The notes: generated from the sequence alone by a model not told the origin. A DNA stretch of 64,000 nucleotides from Marinitoga hydrogenitolerans DSM 16785 (GCF_900129175.1 NZ_FQUI01000001.1:109516-173515); one strand, 5' to 3'. Positions 1 through 12,138 are shown, numbered from the stretch's first letter. Numbers and translations: made by a program.

Positions 1-3000
1 CAAAAGAATCAAGAAGAAGAAAAATGGGGCATATTGAATTAGCTGCTCCTGTTGTTCATATTTGGTTCTTAAAATCATCTCCTTCTATCTTATCTATATT
101 ATTAAATATACCAGTTAAAGAATTAGAAAATATTATTTACTACGGTTCCAAAAGAGTTGTTGAAAAAATCTGGTTAATTACAGATCCAAAAGACTCAGAC
201 ATGTTTGATTACGGCGATATGCTACACAACACTGAATACGAAATATTTAAAGAAAAAATGGATTTTGAAGTTGAACAAGCCGTAAAAGTGTTACATGTTA
301 AAGAAAAACCAATATCCAAAAGAAGTGGTGTTGTAAGTATAGAAAGTGAAATGACTCAGGCAAAACATGAAGTAACTTGGATTAAAATAAAAGATGATAA
401 CGGTGTTGAAGAAAAGTGGCCAATATTTGAAGGATCAACATTATTTGTTGAAGATGGTGACGAAATTGAAGAGGGTACACAATTAGCTGATACATTCTTA
501 TATGAAGAAGAAATATTAACAGCTAGTGAATACCTTATATTCGAACAATTCTATCCATCAGCAATTGAAATTGAAAGAGATATTGAAAGAGATACTCCTA
601 TTTTAGTAATTACGGATATTGATCCCGAAGTAGAAAAAGAAATAGGAAAAGGTATTGGCAACACATTGTTGCAGGAAGAATATGAAGCTTATAAAGAATT
701 ATATAATGACAAAATTACTGCTGATTATGGTGGAGAAGCTATTAAAAAATTACTTAAAAATATTGATTTACATGAATTAAAAATACAATTAGAAGCTGAA
801 TTAGCAAAATTAGATAAAAAAAGTGCAAAAGCCTTAAAATTAATAAAAAGATTAAAGGTTGTTAAAGACTTTTTAAAGTCCGCTAATAAACCTGAATGGA
901 TGATTATTGAAGCACTACCTGTTGTTCCACCAGATATAAGACCTTTAATTCAAATAGATGGTGGTAGATTTGCTGCTACTGATTTAAATGATTTATACAG
1001 AAGAGTTATTAATAGAAATAACAGACTTCAAAAATTATTTGAGATCGAAGCTCCTGAAATAATAATCAGAAATGAAAAAAGAATTTTACAACAAGCTGTA
1101 GATTCATTAATTTATAACGGCCGTGTTGGAAAGGCAATGACAGACAGAAGCGGAAGGCCTTTAAGATCTTTAACTGATTTAATAAAAGGTAAAAAGGGAA
1201 GGTTTAGAAGGAATCTTCTTGGTAAACGTGTAGACTATTCTGGAAGGGCTGTAATTATTGTTGGTCCTGAATTAAAAATACATGAATGTGGTCTTCCAAA
1301 GAAAATGGCAATGGAATTATTTAAACCTTTTGTTCTAAATAAATTATTAAAAGATTCTAATGCTTCAAGTAAAAATGCAAGAAAATTAAAGAAAACTATC
1401 ATAGAAAAAGAAATGCCTGAAGCATGGGAAATGCTTGAAGAAGTTATCAAAGGACATCCTGTAATGTTAAACAGAGCTCCTACATTGCATAGAATTTCTA
1501 TACAAGCTTTTATCCCAAGATTAATTGAAGGTAATTCTATTCAGTTACATCCATTAGTATGTCCTCCATTTAATGCCGATTTTGATGGAGACCAAATGGC
1601 TGTACACGTTCCATTATCAAACATTGCACAAGCTGAAGCTAAATTCTTAATGTTATCAAGATATAATATCATATCCCCTGCAAATGGAAAACCTATTTCT
1701 ATGCCAGGTAAAGATATGATTGCTGGTGCATATTATTTAACAACAGTAGATCCAAAATATTTTGAATCTAAAAAGCTTCCTAAAAATATAAAAGATTTAG
1801 AAACCAAGAAAAGTATTAAATATATTTTTGGAGATGAATTCCAAGCATTTTATGTTCATGAATATGAAAAAATAACAAAACATGAAATTCTTGTTGAAAA
1901 TAATAAATTAAAATGGAATAAGCCAACTCTTAATTTGCATGAACCTATTGGCTTATATTATAAAGATAAATTAATAAAAACAACTGTTGGAAGATTAATT
2001 TTTAAAGAAATATTACCAGAACCTATTGGAAGATTTAATCCTGACTTCAATAAAATTTATAAAAAGAAAGAAATTAAAAATTTAATCTTTGATACATTTA
2101 AATATCATGGAATAGATAGAACTGCCGATCTGCTAGATGACATTAAATTTTTAGGTTTCCATTATGCTACTGTTTCTGGTTTAACAATTTCTGTAAGAGA
2201 TATTGTTGAACCAAAAGAAAGATTAGAAATTATAAAGGAATCCGAAAAAACAGTTATGGAAATTGAAAAATACTTTGAAGAAGGATACTTAACAGATGAA
2301 CAACGATATAAAGAAGTTGTTAAAGTATGGGAAAAAACTATTAGTGCAGTTACAGAGGTTACAAGTAAAGAATTCAAAAAATATCCTTTTAATCCAGTTT
2401 GGATGATGGTTGACTCTGGAGCAAGAGGTAATATTGACCAATTAAAACAATTAGCTGGTATGAGAGGTCTTATGGCCGATCCTTCAGGTAAGGTTATTGA
2501 ATTACCAATTAAATCAAACTTTAGAAATGGTTTATCAGAATTAGAATTCTTTATTTCTACTCATGGTGCTAGAAAAGGTTCTGCTGATACAGCTTTAAGA
2601 ACATCAACTGCCGGATATTTAACAAGAAGATTGGTTGATGTTGCACAATCAATTACTGTAACAGAACCAGATTGCGGTACAGAAAAGGGTATTGAAGCAA
2701 GAGAGTTAATTGCTGATGGATTAAGAATAGAAAAACTTGCTGATTATTTATTTGGTAGAGTTTTAGCTTCAGATGTATTAGACCCACAAACAGATGAAAT
2801 TATTATCAATCCAGAAACTGGAAAAAAATATGTAAGAGATGTTATGCTTGATGAAGAAGATGCCGAATTTTTAGCAAATTATAAAACAAAAATTCCAGTT
2901 GTAGAAATTAAAGAAAATATAAATATTGATGATATTAACCTGTACCTATATAATATCTTAAACAATGATGTCTTAATTGATGGTGAATTGTTATTTTCAG

Positions 3001-4466
3001 AAGGAACAGAAATTGATAAAGATATAATTCTCTCGCTAAAACAACATAATGTAAAAACTGTGAATATTAAAGAATATAAAGCTGTTAATTTTGTATTTGT
3101 TGGAGATAATCTAAAAGTTGAAGATGAAAATGGAAAATTAATTACTTTAACTAATTATCAAGAAAAAATTGACGCTGATACAGCAAAAAAACTTGAAAGA
3201 TATAATGTTGAAGAAGTTGAAGTTAGACCATCTATTTATGTAAGGTCTATTTTAACCTGTGAATCTGAGCATGGTGTTTGTGCTAAATGTTATGGAATGG
3301 ATTTATCAAATCATAAAATTGTGAATATTGGTGAATCTGTTGGTATTATAGCTGCTCAATCAATTGGAGAACCAGGAACACAATTAACAATGAGAACATT
3401 CCATACTGGTGGTATTGCTACTACAGGAGATATTACACAGGGTCTTCCAAGAGCAGAAGAATTATTTGAAGCAAGAAAAAATTTAAAAGGTCCTGAAGCA
3501 GAATTTTCTACTGTAAAAGGAATTGTTAGAAAAATTGATAGAGATGAAAAAGGTAAACTTATTTTTATTGTAGAAGATTTCACAGGTGAATTACATACCT
3601 ATATAGCTGATCCAAAAGTTAAACCAACTGTTTCTGAAGGAGATAAAGTAGAACCTGGTTATAGGCTTACATCTGGTAATATTAAACCAAGAAGATTGTT
3701 AGAAGAACTTGGTGCAGAAGTCACTTTCGATTATCTTTTGAAAGAAATTAAGAAAATCTATGCCGAACAAGGTGTTGAAATTCATGATAAACATTTTGAA
3801 ATTATCATAAAACAAATGTTTAATAAGGTTGAAATAACATATGCTGGTGATACTGATTTTATGCCGAGAGATTTGGTTAATATAAAAGCAGTTGAAAAAG
3901 TAAATAAGAAAATCTATGAAGAAAATAAAATGATAGAGCAAAATAGAGAAGACGTCATAGGCAAAAAACTGGCTGAAAAAATTTCTATAAAATTAGATGA
4001 GACTCCTGAAATTATAGGTAATATTGGTGATGAAGTAACAGAAGAATTATTAAATAAGATAATAGATGTTGGTATAAAAGAAATAGAAGTGTTTAAAACA
4101 GAACCACAATTATTAGAAACAGATGATGGCGAAATAAGATTAGTTGGTGAAAAGAAAGTATATCTAATTAACGCCAAAGAACCCGCAAGATTTGAAAGAA
4201 AATTATTGAGAATTACAAAATCTTCTTTAGAAAGAGAAGGATGGTTAGGTGCAGCATCTTTCCAACAAACAGTTCAAGTATTAACAGAAGCAGCATTAGA
4301 AGGTAAAGAAGATTACTTATTGGGACTAAAAGAAAATGTTATTGTTGGACAACCTATACCTGCTGGTACTGGTTTAAAAGCATTTCTTGAATCTGAAATT
4401 TCAATATTTGAATTGCCAACATTTCCAACTGAAGATTCTGAATCTGAAGAAAGCGCAGCATCTTAA
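1..4466 (+). CDS. rpoC: DNA-directed RNA polymerase subunit beta' (5' end outside window)
   Basis: This is the largest catalytic subunit of RNA polymerase. The frame is open from base 3 (KESRRRK directly before MGHIELAAP), so the gene enters from the left and its N-terminal zinc ribbon is missing; the ATG at 24 is internal, not a start. The Mg2+ site motif NADFDGDQ is encoded near 1573-1596. The second zinc site is present: TEPDCGT plus the [11 protein letters not shown] cluster near 3258-3290. The C-terminal region with LGAASFQQT and [17 protein letters not shown] is intact. The C-terminal third is expanded relative to E. coli between the bridge/trigger region and LGAASFQ, with lineage-specific acidic stretches. 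rpoB would be expected just upstream. The gene ends in an acidic tail and is followed at once by a strong terminator. Confidence 0.98.
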   Translation, partial: KESRRRKMGHIELAAPVVHIWFLKSSPSILSILLNIPVKELENIIYYGSKRVVEKIWLITDPKDSDMFDYGDMLHNTEYEIFKEKMDFEVEQAVKVLHVKEKPISKRSGVVSIESEMTQAKHEVTWIKIKDDNGVEEKWPIFEGSTLFVEDGDEIEEGTQLADTFLYEEEILTASEYLIFEQFYPSAIEIERDIERDTPILVITDIDPEVEKEIGKGIGNTLLQEEYEAYKELYNDKITADYGGEAIKKLLKNIDLHELKIQLEAELAKLDKKSAKALKLIKRLKVVKDFLKSANKPEWMIIEALPVVPPDIRPLIQIDGGRFAATDLNDLYRRVINRNNRLQKLFEIEAPEIIIRNEKRILQQAVDSLIYNGRVGKAMTDRSGRPLRSLTDLIKGKKGRFRRNLLGKRVDYSGRAVIIVGPELKIHECGLPKKMAMELFKPFVLNKLLKDSNASSKNARKLKKTIIEKEMPEAWEMLEEVIKGHPVMLNRAPTLHRISIQAFIPRLIEGNSIQLHPLVCPPFNADFDGDQMAVHVPLSNIAQAEAKFLMLSRYNIISPANGKPISMPGKDMIAGAYYLTTVDPKYFESKKLPKNIKDLETKKSIKYIFGDEFQAFYVHEYEKITKHEILVENNKLKWNKPTLNLHEPIGLYYKDKLIKTTVGRLIFKEILPEPIGRFNPDFNKIYKKKEIKNLIFDTFKYHGIDRTADLLDDIKFLGFHYATVSGLTISVRDIVEPKERLEIIKESEKTVMEIEKYFEEGYLTDEQRYKEVVKVWEKTISAVTEVTSKEFKKYPFNPVWMMVDSGARGNIDQLKQLAGMRGLMADPSGKVIELPIKSNFRNGLSELEFFISTHGARKGSADTALRTSTAGYLTRRLVDVAQSITVTEPDCGTEKGIEARELIADGLRIEKLADYLFGRVLASDVLDPQTDEIIINPETGKKYVRDVMLDEEDAEFLANYKTKIPVVEIKENINIDDINLYLYNILNNDVLIDGELLFSEGTEIDKDIILSLKQHNVKTVNIKEYKAVNFVFVGDNLKVEDENGKLITLTNYQEKIDADTAKKLERYNVEEVEVRPSIYVRSILTCESEHGVCAKCYGMDLSNHKIVNIGESVGIIAAQSIGEPGTQLTMRTFHTGGIATTGDITQGLPRAEELFEARKNLKGPEAEFSTVKGIVRKIDRDEKGKLIFIVEDFTGELHTYIADPKVKPTVSEGDKVEPGYRLTSGNIKPRRLLEELGAEVTFDYLLKEIKKIYAEQGVEIHDKHFEIIIKQMFNKVEITYAGDTDFMPRDLVNIKAVEKVNKKIYEENKMIEQNREDVIGKKLAEKISIKLDETPEIIGNIGDEVTEELLNKIIDVGIKEIEVFKTEPQLLETDDGEIRLVGEKKVYLINAKEPARFERKLLRITKSSLEREGWLGAASFQQTVQVLTEAALEGKEDYLLGLKENVIVGQPIPAGTGLKAFLESEISIFELPTFPTEDSESEESAAS

Positions 4467-4472
4467 ATAACC

Positions 4473-4505
4473 AAACCCTGGAGTTTTTTACTCCAGGGTT
4501 TTTTT
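4473..4505 (+). terminator. Rho-independent terminator of rpoC
   Basis: An 11-bp perfect stem (4473-4483 with 4491-4501), GC-rich in its lower part, closes a 7-nt loop and is followed by a run of T. It starts 7 bases after the rpoC stop codon. Confidence 0.93.
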
Positions 4506-4587
4506 GAATTGACTCTCACAAATATTCATTTTTTTATTTATTAATAACAACTATAATAACATTATTTTTCTAATATGAAAAATAAAA

Positions 4588-4612
4588 ATAAGGAACCTCA
4601 AGGGCTCCTTAT
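4588..4612 (-). terminator. Terminator of the ATP synthase operon
   Basis: ATAAGGA at 4588-4594 pairs with TCCTTAT at 4606-4612, with inner CC/GG pairs. Read on the minus strand it is followed by TTTTTATTTTT. The atpC stop codon (4609-4611) lies inside the stem. It faces the rpoC terminator, so the two convergent units are insulated within about 140 bases. Confidence 0.85.
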
Positions 4613-5004
4613 TTTTTAACTACTGAAATTCTTACCATATTTTTTTCTATTTCAGCTTGAACTTTGGCTTTTTCTGCAGCATTTTCTACTTGATTTAACT
4701 TATCTTTAGCCGATTCTATCGCTTTCATTGCAGTTTCAACATCTATTTCTTCTGGCCTTTCAGCAGCTGTTGTTAAAACAATCATTTCTTTGCCATCCAT
4801 TTTTATTATTCCACCATGAACAGCAAATAACTCTTCTTTATCATCTTCTGTTTTTATTTTCAAAGGAGAAACTTTTAATTTCGCAACTATTGGCAATCTA
4901 TCAGTTAAAACTCCCATTCCACCTTCTACAGTTGTAAACTCTGCATATTTTGCTTTTATATTTGCTTTAATTCCTCTGGGGGTTACAATTTTTAAAACAA
5001 ACAT
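4609..5004 (-). CDS. atpC: F1Fo ATP synthase subunit epsilon
   Basis: Epsilon belongs to the central stalk of F1; it couples rotation and can brake hydrolysis. The 131 residues match the usual size: an N-terminal beta-sandwich (MFVLKIVTPRG, then GGMGVLTDRLPIVAKL, and the AVHGGIIKMDG segment) followed by a C-terminal helical hairpin rich in E, A and K. The start is preceded by a GAGGGGG-type ribosome site. It is the last gene of the ATP synthase operon, 13 bases after atpD, and its stop codon is part of the operon terminator. Confidence 0.96.
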   Translation of the reverse strand: MFVLKIVTPRGIKANIKAKYAEFTTVEGGMGVLTDRLPIVAKLKVSPLKIKTEDDKEELFAVHGGIIKMDGKEMIVLTTAAERPEEIDVETAMKAIESAKDKLNQVENAAEKAKVQAEIEKNMVRISVVKK

Positions 5005-5017
5005 TTTTACCCCCTCC

Positions 5018-6427
<1,410 letters not shown>

Positions 6428-6444
6428 TTATTACACCCCCAATA

Positions 6445-7281
6445 TTATTCTTCCTGCAATGCTTGAGCACCATTCACTATTTCTATTAATTCCTGTGTAA
6501 TTGATGCCTGCCTTGCTTTATTATATGCCAAAGTCAGTTTTTCTATCAATGTTTTTGCATTATCTGTAGCATTACGCATCGCATTTTTTCTTGCGTATAA
6601 TTCACTGATTTTATTTTCATATATCATTAAATACATCTTTGATAATAAATACAAATATGCAGCTTCTTCAAATAATTCTTTTGAATTTGGTTCATACTCA
6701 TATCTTGGATCTGCTGATTCTTCAAATTTTATAGGTAGTAAATCTATTACTTCTGCTTTTTGAATTAATACATTTTTAAACGCTCCATAAACAACTTTTA
6801 CTTTTCCAATATTTTTACTTTCCACTATGTCAATAATATCATCCAAAATATATTCTGCATCTTCTTGTTTTGGAACATCATAAAGTTTTGTTCTTGATAA
6901 TAATAGATCATTGGTTTGTTTTAATTCAATTTCACCTTTGACTCCTATATTATAAAAGCCTATAAAATCTTCTGTTTGTTTTGATAATTTAATTGCAGTT
7001 TTTGATAATTCCATAGGAAATGCTCCACATAAACCCATATCCGGGGTAACAACAACAATTAAAGTACCTTTTTTGTTCGAAGTATATATACTATTCTCAA
7101 CTGGTGCTATTTTTTTTATTATTCTCTCTGCATAATGTGCATAATCTTTTAAGGCTGTAATCTCCTTAACGATTTTATTCGCTTTTGCTGCTGCAACCAT
7201 TTCCATAGCTTTTGTGATTTTCATTGTTGACTGGGTGGATACCCGACGTTGTTTTAAAACTCTCAATTTTCCACGACTCAT
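6445..7281 (-). CDS. atpG: F1Fo ATP synthase subunit gamma
   Basis: Gamma is the rotating central shaft of F1. The 278 residues are normal for the family. Its two terminal coiled-coil helices are visible: the N-terminal KITKAMEMVAAAKANK segment and the C-terminal NAMRNATDNAKTLIEKLTL segment, which contact the beta subunit. The central Rossmann-like part includes DMGLCGAF. It lies between atpA and atpD in the standard order. Confidence 0.98.
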   Translation of the reverse strand: MSRGKLRVLKQRRVSTQSTMKITKAMEMVAAAKANKIVKEITALKDYAHYAERIIKKIAPVENSIYTSNKKGTLIVVVTPDMGLCGAFPMELSKTAIKLSKQTEDFIGFYNIGVKGEIELKQTNDLLLSRTKLYDVPKQEDAEYILDDIIDIVESKNIGKVKVVYGAFKNVLIQKAEVIDLLPIKFEESADPRYEYEPNSKELFEEAAYLYLLSKMYLMIYENKISELYARKNAMRNATDNAKTLIEKLTLAYNKARQASITQELIEIVNGAQALQEE

Positions 7282-7296
7282 TTAAATGTCACCACC

Positions 7297-8814
7297 TTAA
7301 GCTTGAAAAGCCGCTTTAAAATCTTCAATAGCTTTCCTAAGCTCCTTATCTAAATCATCATCAATTTTTTTCTTTGTCTTTATTGTTTCTAAAATTGATG
7401 GCTTATTAGATTTTAAGTATTGTAAGAATTCTTTTTCAAACTTGTTTATACTTGCTGTTGGTATATCATCAAGATAACCATTTACTCCAGCAAACACAAC
7501 AGCTACTTGATCTTCAACTTCCATAGGAACGTACTGTCCTTGTTTTAATAATTCAGAAAGTTTTTCACCTCTAATTAATTGCTTTCTCGTTGACTCATCT
7601 AATTCTGTTGCAAATTGCGCAAATGCTTCTAATTCTCTATATTGAGCCAAGTCAAGTCTCAAACTTCCAGCTACCTGTTTCATAGCTTTTATTTGAGCTG
7701 CTCCTCCAACCCTCGAAACAGATAAACCAACGTTAACTGCCGGTCTTTGACCTGCATAGAATAATGAAGGTTCAAGATATATCTGTCCATCTGTTATAGA
7801 TATAACATTTGTTGGAATATATGCAGAAACGTCATTTGCTTGAGTTTCAATAATAGGTAAAGCAGTTAGAGAACCACCACCATAATTCTCATTAAGTCTT
7901 GCAGCTCTTTCTAATAATCTTGAATGTAAATAGAACACATCACCTGGATAGGCTTCACGCCCTGGCGGCCTTCTTAAAAGAAGGGATATTTCCCTATAAG
8001 CTGCCGCATGTTTTGATAAATCATCATATATGACTAATGCATCCTTACCATTAAACATAAAATATTCACCCATTGCACAACCTGCATATGGAGCAAGATA
8101 TAATAATGATGCCGGATCACTTGCACTTGCAACAACAACTGTTGTATATTCCATAGCACCATATTCTTCTAATTTCGCTACTGTTCTAGCAACAGATGAT
8201 GATTTTTGCCCAATTGCGACATATATACAATGAACACCTTTTCCTTTTTGATTGATTATTGTATCTATTGCAATTGCAGTTTTACCTGTTTGCCTATCAC
8301 CAATGATCAATTCTCTTTGTCCTCTTCCAATTGGAATCATTGTATCTATAGCTTTTAATCCTGTTTGTAAAGGTGTATCAACAGGCTTTCTTAAAACTAC
8401 ACCTGGAGCTTTAAATTCTATAGGTCTTGTATGTTTTGCATTAATTGGTCCTTTACCATCTAAAGGCTCGCCTAATGGATTAACAACTCTTCCAAATAGT
8501 TCTTCACCAGCAGGCACTTCAGCAATCTTTCCTGTTCTAACAACCTTATTTCCTTCTTTTATAAGTCTATAATTCCCTAAGATAATTATACCAACATTAT
8601 CTTCTTCAAGATTTAATGCCATACCGCTTATTATTTCACCTGTATCTGCATGTATTTCAACTAATTCACTTGCCATAGCATCTTTTAATCCATACGCTCT
8701 GGCTATACCATCACCAACTTGGATTATCCATCCAACTTCTTTTATTTCACCTGATTCATAAGCTTTTATACGCTCTTCAATAACTTTTTCAAGTTCATCA
8801 GGATTTATTCTCAA
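7297..8814 (-). CDS. atpA: F1Fo ATP synthase subunit alpha
   Basis: Alpha is the regulatory nucleotide-binding subunit of F1. It has 505 residues with the P-loop GDRQTGKT at 172-179 and the alpha signature [14 protein letters not shown] near the C-terminal third. The catalytic-site arginine region is present within that signature (SVSRVGG). The N-terminal beta-barrel follows a short helix that docks delta. It starts 6 bases after atpH and ends 15 bases before atpG, consistent with one transcript. Confidence 0.99.
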   Translation of the reverse strand: MRINPDELEKVIEERIKAYESGEIKEVGWIIQVGDGIARAYGLKDAMASELVEIHADTGEIISGMALNLEEDNVGIIILGNYRLIKEGNKVVRTGKIAEVPAGEELFGRVVNPLGEPLDGKGPINAKHTRPIEFKAPGVVLRKPVDTPLQTGLKAIDTMIPIGRGQRELIIGDRQTGKTAIAIDTIINQKGKGVHCIYVAIGQKSSSVARTVAKLEEYGAMEYTTVVVASASDPASLLYLAPYAGCAMGEYFMFNGKDALVIYDDLSKHAAAYREISLLLRRPPGREAYPGDVFYLHSRLLERAARLNENYGGGSLTALPIIETQANDVSAYIPTNVISITDGQIYLEPSLFYAGQRPAVNVGLSVSRVGGAAQIKAMKQVAGSLRLDLAQYRELEAFAQFATELDESTRKQLIRGEKLSELLKQGQYVPMEVEDQVAVVFAGVNGYLDDIPTASINKFEKEFLQYLKSNKPSILETIKTKKKIDDDLDKELRKAIEDFKAAFQA

Positions 8815-8820
8815 AACAAA

Positions 8821-9375
8821 TCACCCCCGCTTGGAAGCGTAATCGCGTCCGATTTTTTCCAATATTGCCTTTATTGAATAATCAAATATTTTATCTTCTA
8901 ATTGTAATTGTAATCCTCCTATTAATTCTTCATCTATTTCAGAATCTAATATAGCCTTTCTTCCTGTTTTTTTAAGTACTATTTCTTTTAATTCTTCTAT
9001 GGTTTTTTCTTGAAGTTTATATGGTGTTATCATTTTTACATTTACAATTTTCTTTAATTCTTCATTTTTCTTTTCCAATAACATATATATTATTGGAAGC
9101 ATTAATTGTCTTTTTTTATAAATCAATACCTCAATAAATTTATTAAAATCTGCATCATCTATTTCAGATACTTTCACTATTTGCATAACAATATAATCCT
9201 TTGGTAACAAAGGATTTCCTATTAAATTATAAAACATTTCATCTGATTCAATTTTATCAACTACTCTTTTTATAGCTTCAACATATGATTCTAGCTTATC
9301 AAGTTTATTGGATTCTGATAAATATTCATAAAACGCTGCCACATATCTTGAAGCTAAAGAGATTGAGTATTTCAT
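8821..9375 (-). CDS. atpH: F1Fo ATP synthase subunit delta
   Basis: Delta links the top of F1 to the b-subunit stator. The 184 residues have the family layout: an N-terminal helical bundle starting SLASRYVAAFYEYL, and a C-terminal part with the conserved LIGGLQLQLEDKIFDYSIKA-like segment. Its ATG overlaps the atpF stop by 4 bases, so translation is probably coupled and stator subunits would be made together. Confidence 0.96.
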   Translation of the reverse strand: MKYSISLASRYVAAFYEYLSESNKLDKLESYVEAIKRVVDKIESDEMFYNLIGNPLLPKDYIVMQIVKVSEIDDADFNKFIEVLIYKKRQLMLPIIYMLLEKKNEELKKIVNVKMITPYKLQEKTIEELKEIVLKKTGRKAILDSEIDEELIGGLQLQLEDKIFDYSIKAILEKIGRDYASKRG

Positions 9376-9863
9376 AAGTTTTCACCCTTATTCAATGACT
9401 CAAAAGCTTTTTTTACTATCTCTTCATTTACTTTTTCATCAATATTTTTCTTTAATATCATTGAAGCAATTGAAATTGAAAGTGAAACAACTTTACTTTG
9501 AATATCTTTATATGCTTCTTCTTTTATTTCTTTTGCTTCTTTTTCTGCTGCTGCAATTATTCTACTTTTTTCCATATTAGCATCTTCTTTTGCATTTGAA
9601 ATAATGCTTTTTGCTAATTCTTCTGCTTCTTTAATAATATTTTCTTTTTTCATTTTTATTTCATCTAATTCTTTATTAGCTTTTTGTAACTTTTCTTCAG
9701 CCTCTTTCCTTAATTTTTCTGATTGATTTAATTCGCTTTCTACAATTTGCCTTCTCTTATCTATTATTTCAAAAAAAGGTTTATATAGCATCACCCATAA
9801 AGAATAGGCTAACACTATAAAACCTACTAAATTAACAATTGATGTAAAATTAAAATCTAACAC
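9372..9863 (-). CDS. atpF: F1Fo ATP synthase subunit b
   Basis: This is the peripheral stalk of the synthase. One N-terminal membrane segment (about residues 8-28, IVNLVGFIVLAYSLWVMLY) is followed by a long uninterrupted charged helix rich in E and K, predicted as the dimeric coiled coil, to residue 163. Only one b gene is present, so the stalk is probably a homodimer. It overlaps atpH by 4 bases and lies 44 bases after atpE. Confidence 0.96.
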   Translation of the reverse strand: MLDFNFTSIVNLVGFIVLAYSLWVMLYKPFFEIIDKRRQIVESELNQSEKLRKEAEEKLQKANKELDEIKMKKENIIKEAEELAKSIISNAKEDANMEKSRIIAAAEKEAKEIKEEAYKDIQSKVVSLSISIASMILKKNIDEKVNEEIVKKAFESLNKGENL

Positions 9864-9907
9864 TTTTCACACCCCCTTTAATGGGGATTTTACCCCGAAT
9901 TTACAAA

Positions 9908-10204
9908 TTATGGTAATACTATTAACATCAATAATGCTATAACCAATGAATACAACCCTGTAGATTCTGTAACTGCCATAGCAAGTAACATTCGTGTTGT
10001 TAATGATCCTGCCATCTCTGGTTGTCTTGCCATAGCATCCATAGCATGAGCACCAACCTGACCTTCACCAACACCAGGACCTATAGCACCTATACCCATT
10101 GCCAACCCTGCACCAATAAATTTACCTAAATAATATAAACCTGTTCCTAATGCAGCTTCACTCCCTGAACTTACTATTTCTTGTGCAACTTGTTCAACAG
10201 CCAT
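9908..10204 (-). CDS. atpE: F1Fo ATP synthase subunit c, Na+-type rotor
   Basis: This is the ring-forming proteolipid. It has two membrane helices joined by the polar RQP loop (residues 60-62), with an N-terminal extension of about 20 residues. The ion-carrying carboxylate is E80 in TESTGLYSL, and S81, T82 and Y85 match the sodium ligands of the Ilyobacter ring. In helix 1 the Ilyobacter glutamine position is E47 (GPGVGEG), which gives the two-carboxylate site described for Na+ rotors such as that of Fusobacterium. This is strong sequence evidence for Na+ coupling, but whether H+ can replace it cannot be read from sequence. Confidence 0.97.
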   Translation of the reverse strand: MAVEQVAQEIVSSGSEAALGTGLYYLGKFIGAGLAMGIGAIGPGVGEGQVGAHAMDAMARQPEMAGSLTTRMLLAMAVTESTGLYSLVIALLMLIVLP

Positions 10205-10236
10205 TCTAATCTACCTCCTTATAATTTTAATATTTT

Positions 10237-11061
10237 TTATTCTTCAAGTAATGCTCCCATATATGCTATTGCTAGAAGCGAAAATACAAATGCCTGTATT
10301 AACCCAACAAAAATACCAAAGAATCCCCATAAAAATATAGGAAGAACAAAATATTTCAACATATAACTTATTATTAATACCAAAATTCCTCCACCAAAAA
10401 TATTACCAAAAAGCCTTAAAGAATGCGATACTGGTTTTGCTAATTCGCCGATTAAATTTAATGGCAATAACAATGGTGTAGGTTCAATAAACATTTTTAA
10501 CCATTTTCCTACCCCCTTTGCCCTCGCTGCAAACACATGACTTATAATAAGAACCATAATTGCAAACGTTGCATTGGTATTTAAATCAGAAGTTGGGGTA
10601 TACCATGTGTCTGTAAACAATCCTATTTTTAATCCTTCATCTACAGGTGAAACATTAATACCCGGCATACCAGAAATTAAATTTGCAACTAAAACAAATA
10701 AGAATAAGGTTGTTGAAATAACATATACGGACTTTCTATATTTTTGATTGGGCACAGCATCTTCAACTAATTCCCAAAAATATTCTAATAATGATTCAAC
10801 TAACGCTTGTTTTTTATTTGGTATTAGTTCAAATTTTACTCCTGCTGCAAATATAATCAAAATAAATATAATTGTAAAAGACATAATAACTGTCATTGGA
10901 TTTATAGTATTCCAAAAAGATGCCGTTTCTCCAAATGAATAAGTCCATCTTAATCCGACACCTTCCAAATCAGCAGATGGAAAAACAATGAAATTTATTA
11001 AACCCAACACGGCATAAATCGAAAAAAGGATTAATAGAGTTTTTTTCTGTTTTTGATTCAT
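10237..11061 (-). CDS. atpB: F1Fo ATP synthase subunit a
   Basis: Subunit a is the stator channel through which ions reach the c-ring. The 274 residues contain several membrane helices. The essential arginine is R216 in the conserved SLRLFGN motif, preceded by GELAKPVSH, and the QAFVFSLLAIAYMG helix closes the protein. It is the first canonical ATP synthase subunit of the operon and follows the small AtpI-like gene by 15 bases. Confidence 0.97.
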   Translation of the reverse strand: MNQKQKKTLLILFSIYAVLGLINFIVFPSADLEGVGLRWTYSFGETASFWNTINPMTVIMSFTIIFILIIFAAGVKFELIPNKKQALVESLLEYFWELVEDAVPNQKYRKSVYVISTTLFLFVLVANLISGMPGINVSPVDEGLKIGLFTDTWYTPTSDLNTNATFAIMVLIISHVFAARAKGVGKWLKMFIEPTPLLLPLNLIGELAKPVSHSLRLFGNIFGGGILVLIISYMLKYFVLPIFLWGFFGIFVGLIQAFVFSLLAIAYMGALLEE

Positions 11062-11076
11062 ACATATTCCTCCCCA

Positions 11077-11415
11077 TTATTTTGGTGAAATAAATGCTGC
11101 AAACTTCATATTCATAAGTCCTAAAAAAGATACAAACAATCCTTCATTAGAAATCAAACCTGCAACCAATAAGATTATACCAAAAAAAGCGTATCGTATA
11201 AGATAACCTTTTGAAAATTTATATTTTGTTTTGGTTAACAATATATTAATTTCATCGGCTATCATTAAAATCCCAACAATTGCTCCTAAACTCCCCCAAA
11301 AAACAAAAAGAGCTTTTAGTTTTAAAAAAAATACTAAAATTAAAAATTCAATTATCGAAAGAATTATTATCTTTATTATTATCTCTTTTACTTTCTTTTT
11401 TAGTTCTAAATTCAT
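11077..11415 (-). CDS. atpI: AtpI-like small membrane protein
   Basis: This 112-residue protein has about four hydrophobic segments (near residues 15-32, 34-48, 70-88 and 90-106) and precedes atpB, as the F-type ATP synthase subunit I family does. That family has been linked to ion supply and c-ring assembly; here the assignment rests mostly on size, topology and position. Its start overlaps the upstream gene by 68 bases. An AAAGGAGG site lies about 15 bases before the ATG, inside the upstream coding sequence, which supports this start despite the long overlap. Confidence 0.7.
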   Translation of the reverse strand: MNLELKKKVKEIIIKIIILSIIEFLILVFFLKLKALFVFWGSLGAIVGILMIADEINILLTKTKYKFSKGYLIRYAFFGIILLVAGLISNEGLFVSFLGLMNMKFAAFISPK

Positions 11416-11641
11416 TATCTTGTTTCTTAGCCTCCTTTAATAACTCTATTATACCATTATACAAACCTGATATAACTCCTAAAAACAAAAAAATTATCTT
11501 CCATATTTCAAAGTGTGTTAAGGAAGACAATAAAGTTCCAATTAAATACCCAATAAAAATGTTTGCTAAAACCGTTAATGCGAAAAAAAGAATCAAATTT
11601 AAATTTGCAAAAATTTTAATATCTAATCTATTTTTTTTCAT
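11348..11641 (-). CDS. AtpZ-like two-helix membrane protein
   Basis: This 97-residue protein has two membrane helices (about residues 13-36 and 46-63, the second with the GVISGLYNGI segment) and a charged C-terminal tail of about 30 residues rich in K, E, D and N. Size, topology and place ahead of atpI/atpB fit the AtpZ (putative F0F1 ATPase) family, thought to work with AtpI in cation import or rotor assembly. The ATG overlaps the cheX stop (ATGA). The charged tail is encoded by the same DNA as the start of the next gene, so part of the tail may be poorly constrained. Confidence 0.65.
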   Translation of the reverse strand: MKKNRLDIKIFANLNLILFFALTVLANIFIGYLIGTLLSSLTHFEIWKIIFLFLGVISGLYNGIIELLKEAKKQDNEFRTKKESKRDNNKDNNSFDN

Positions 11642-12108
11642 ATCGCACTTTTTAATACCACAAAAAATTCTTCGGAAAATTTATTATCAATATTCATTGG
11701 AAATCTTAAAGAAATTCCATCTTTTATAAAAATAATATTATTTCCATGCATTATTGAAGGAGGAGTAATATTTATCTTATATCCTAATTTTTCTAAACTT
11801 ACAGCAATAGCTCCTGAAATCATATTTCCTAATTCTCCTAATGCGCTTAAACTCATTTCATCTAATTTTTCCACAGGCATTCCCATCATCATTTGTGAAA
11901 CGATTGTTTTTGCGGATTCTACAGATAACCCCATATGAATATTTCCATTTAAATCCCCTATAAATCCAATAGTAACAACCACCTCATATGATCTGTTTTC
12001 TCCCTTATCAACAACAGGCTTTTGAATGACAATATCCATATTATTTGTTGCCATTTTGAAAGTCTTTGAAAAAGCATCTAATATAGAATTAATAACTTTT
12101 ACATTCAT
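11638..12108 (-). CDS. cheX: CheX-family chemotaxis phosphatase (CheY-P phosphatase)
   Basis: CheX dephosphorylates CheY-P and thus sets the flagellar switching signal. The 156 residues align end to end with the known Thermotoga CheX: the central LSALGELGNMISGAIA helix carries the E-x-x-N catalytic pair of the CheX/CheC family, and ITPPSIMHG follows at the matching place. Unlike CheC it has only one such helix. It is the first gene after the operon promoter and overlaps the AtpZ-like gene by 4 bases, so a chemotaxis enzyme is apparently co-transcribed with the ATP synthase. The ribosome site is AAGGAGGA. Confidence 0.92.
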   Translation of the reverse strand: MNVKVINSILDAFSKTFKMATNNMDIVIQKPVVDKGENRSYEVVVTIGFIGDLNGNIHMGLSVESAKTIVSQMMMGMPVEKLDEMSLSALGELGNMISGAIAVSLEKLGYKINITPPSIMHGNNIIFIKDGISLRFPMNIDNKFSEEFFVVLKSAI

Positions 12109-12138
12109 GAAAAATCCTCCTTTTTATATTTCATAATT

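Noticed and set aside
24..26. ATG at 24 as the start of rpoC
   Set aside because: The frame is open to the left edge and encodes KESRRRK before MGHIELAAP, which is internal beta' sequence.
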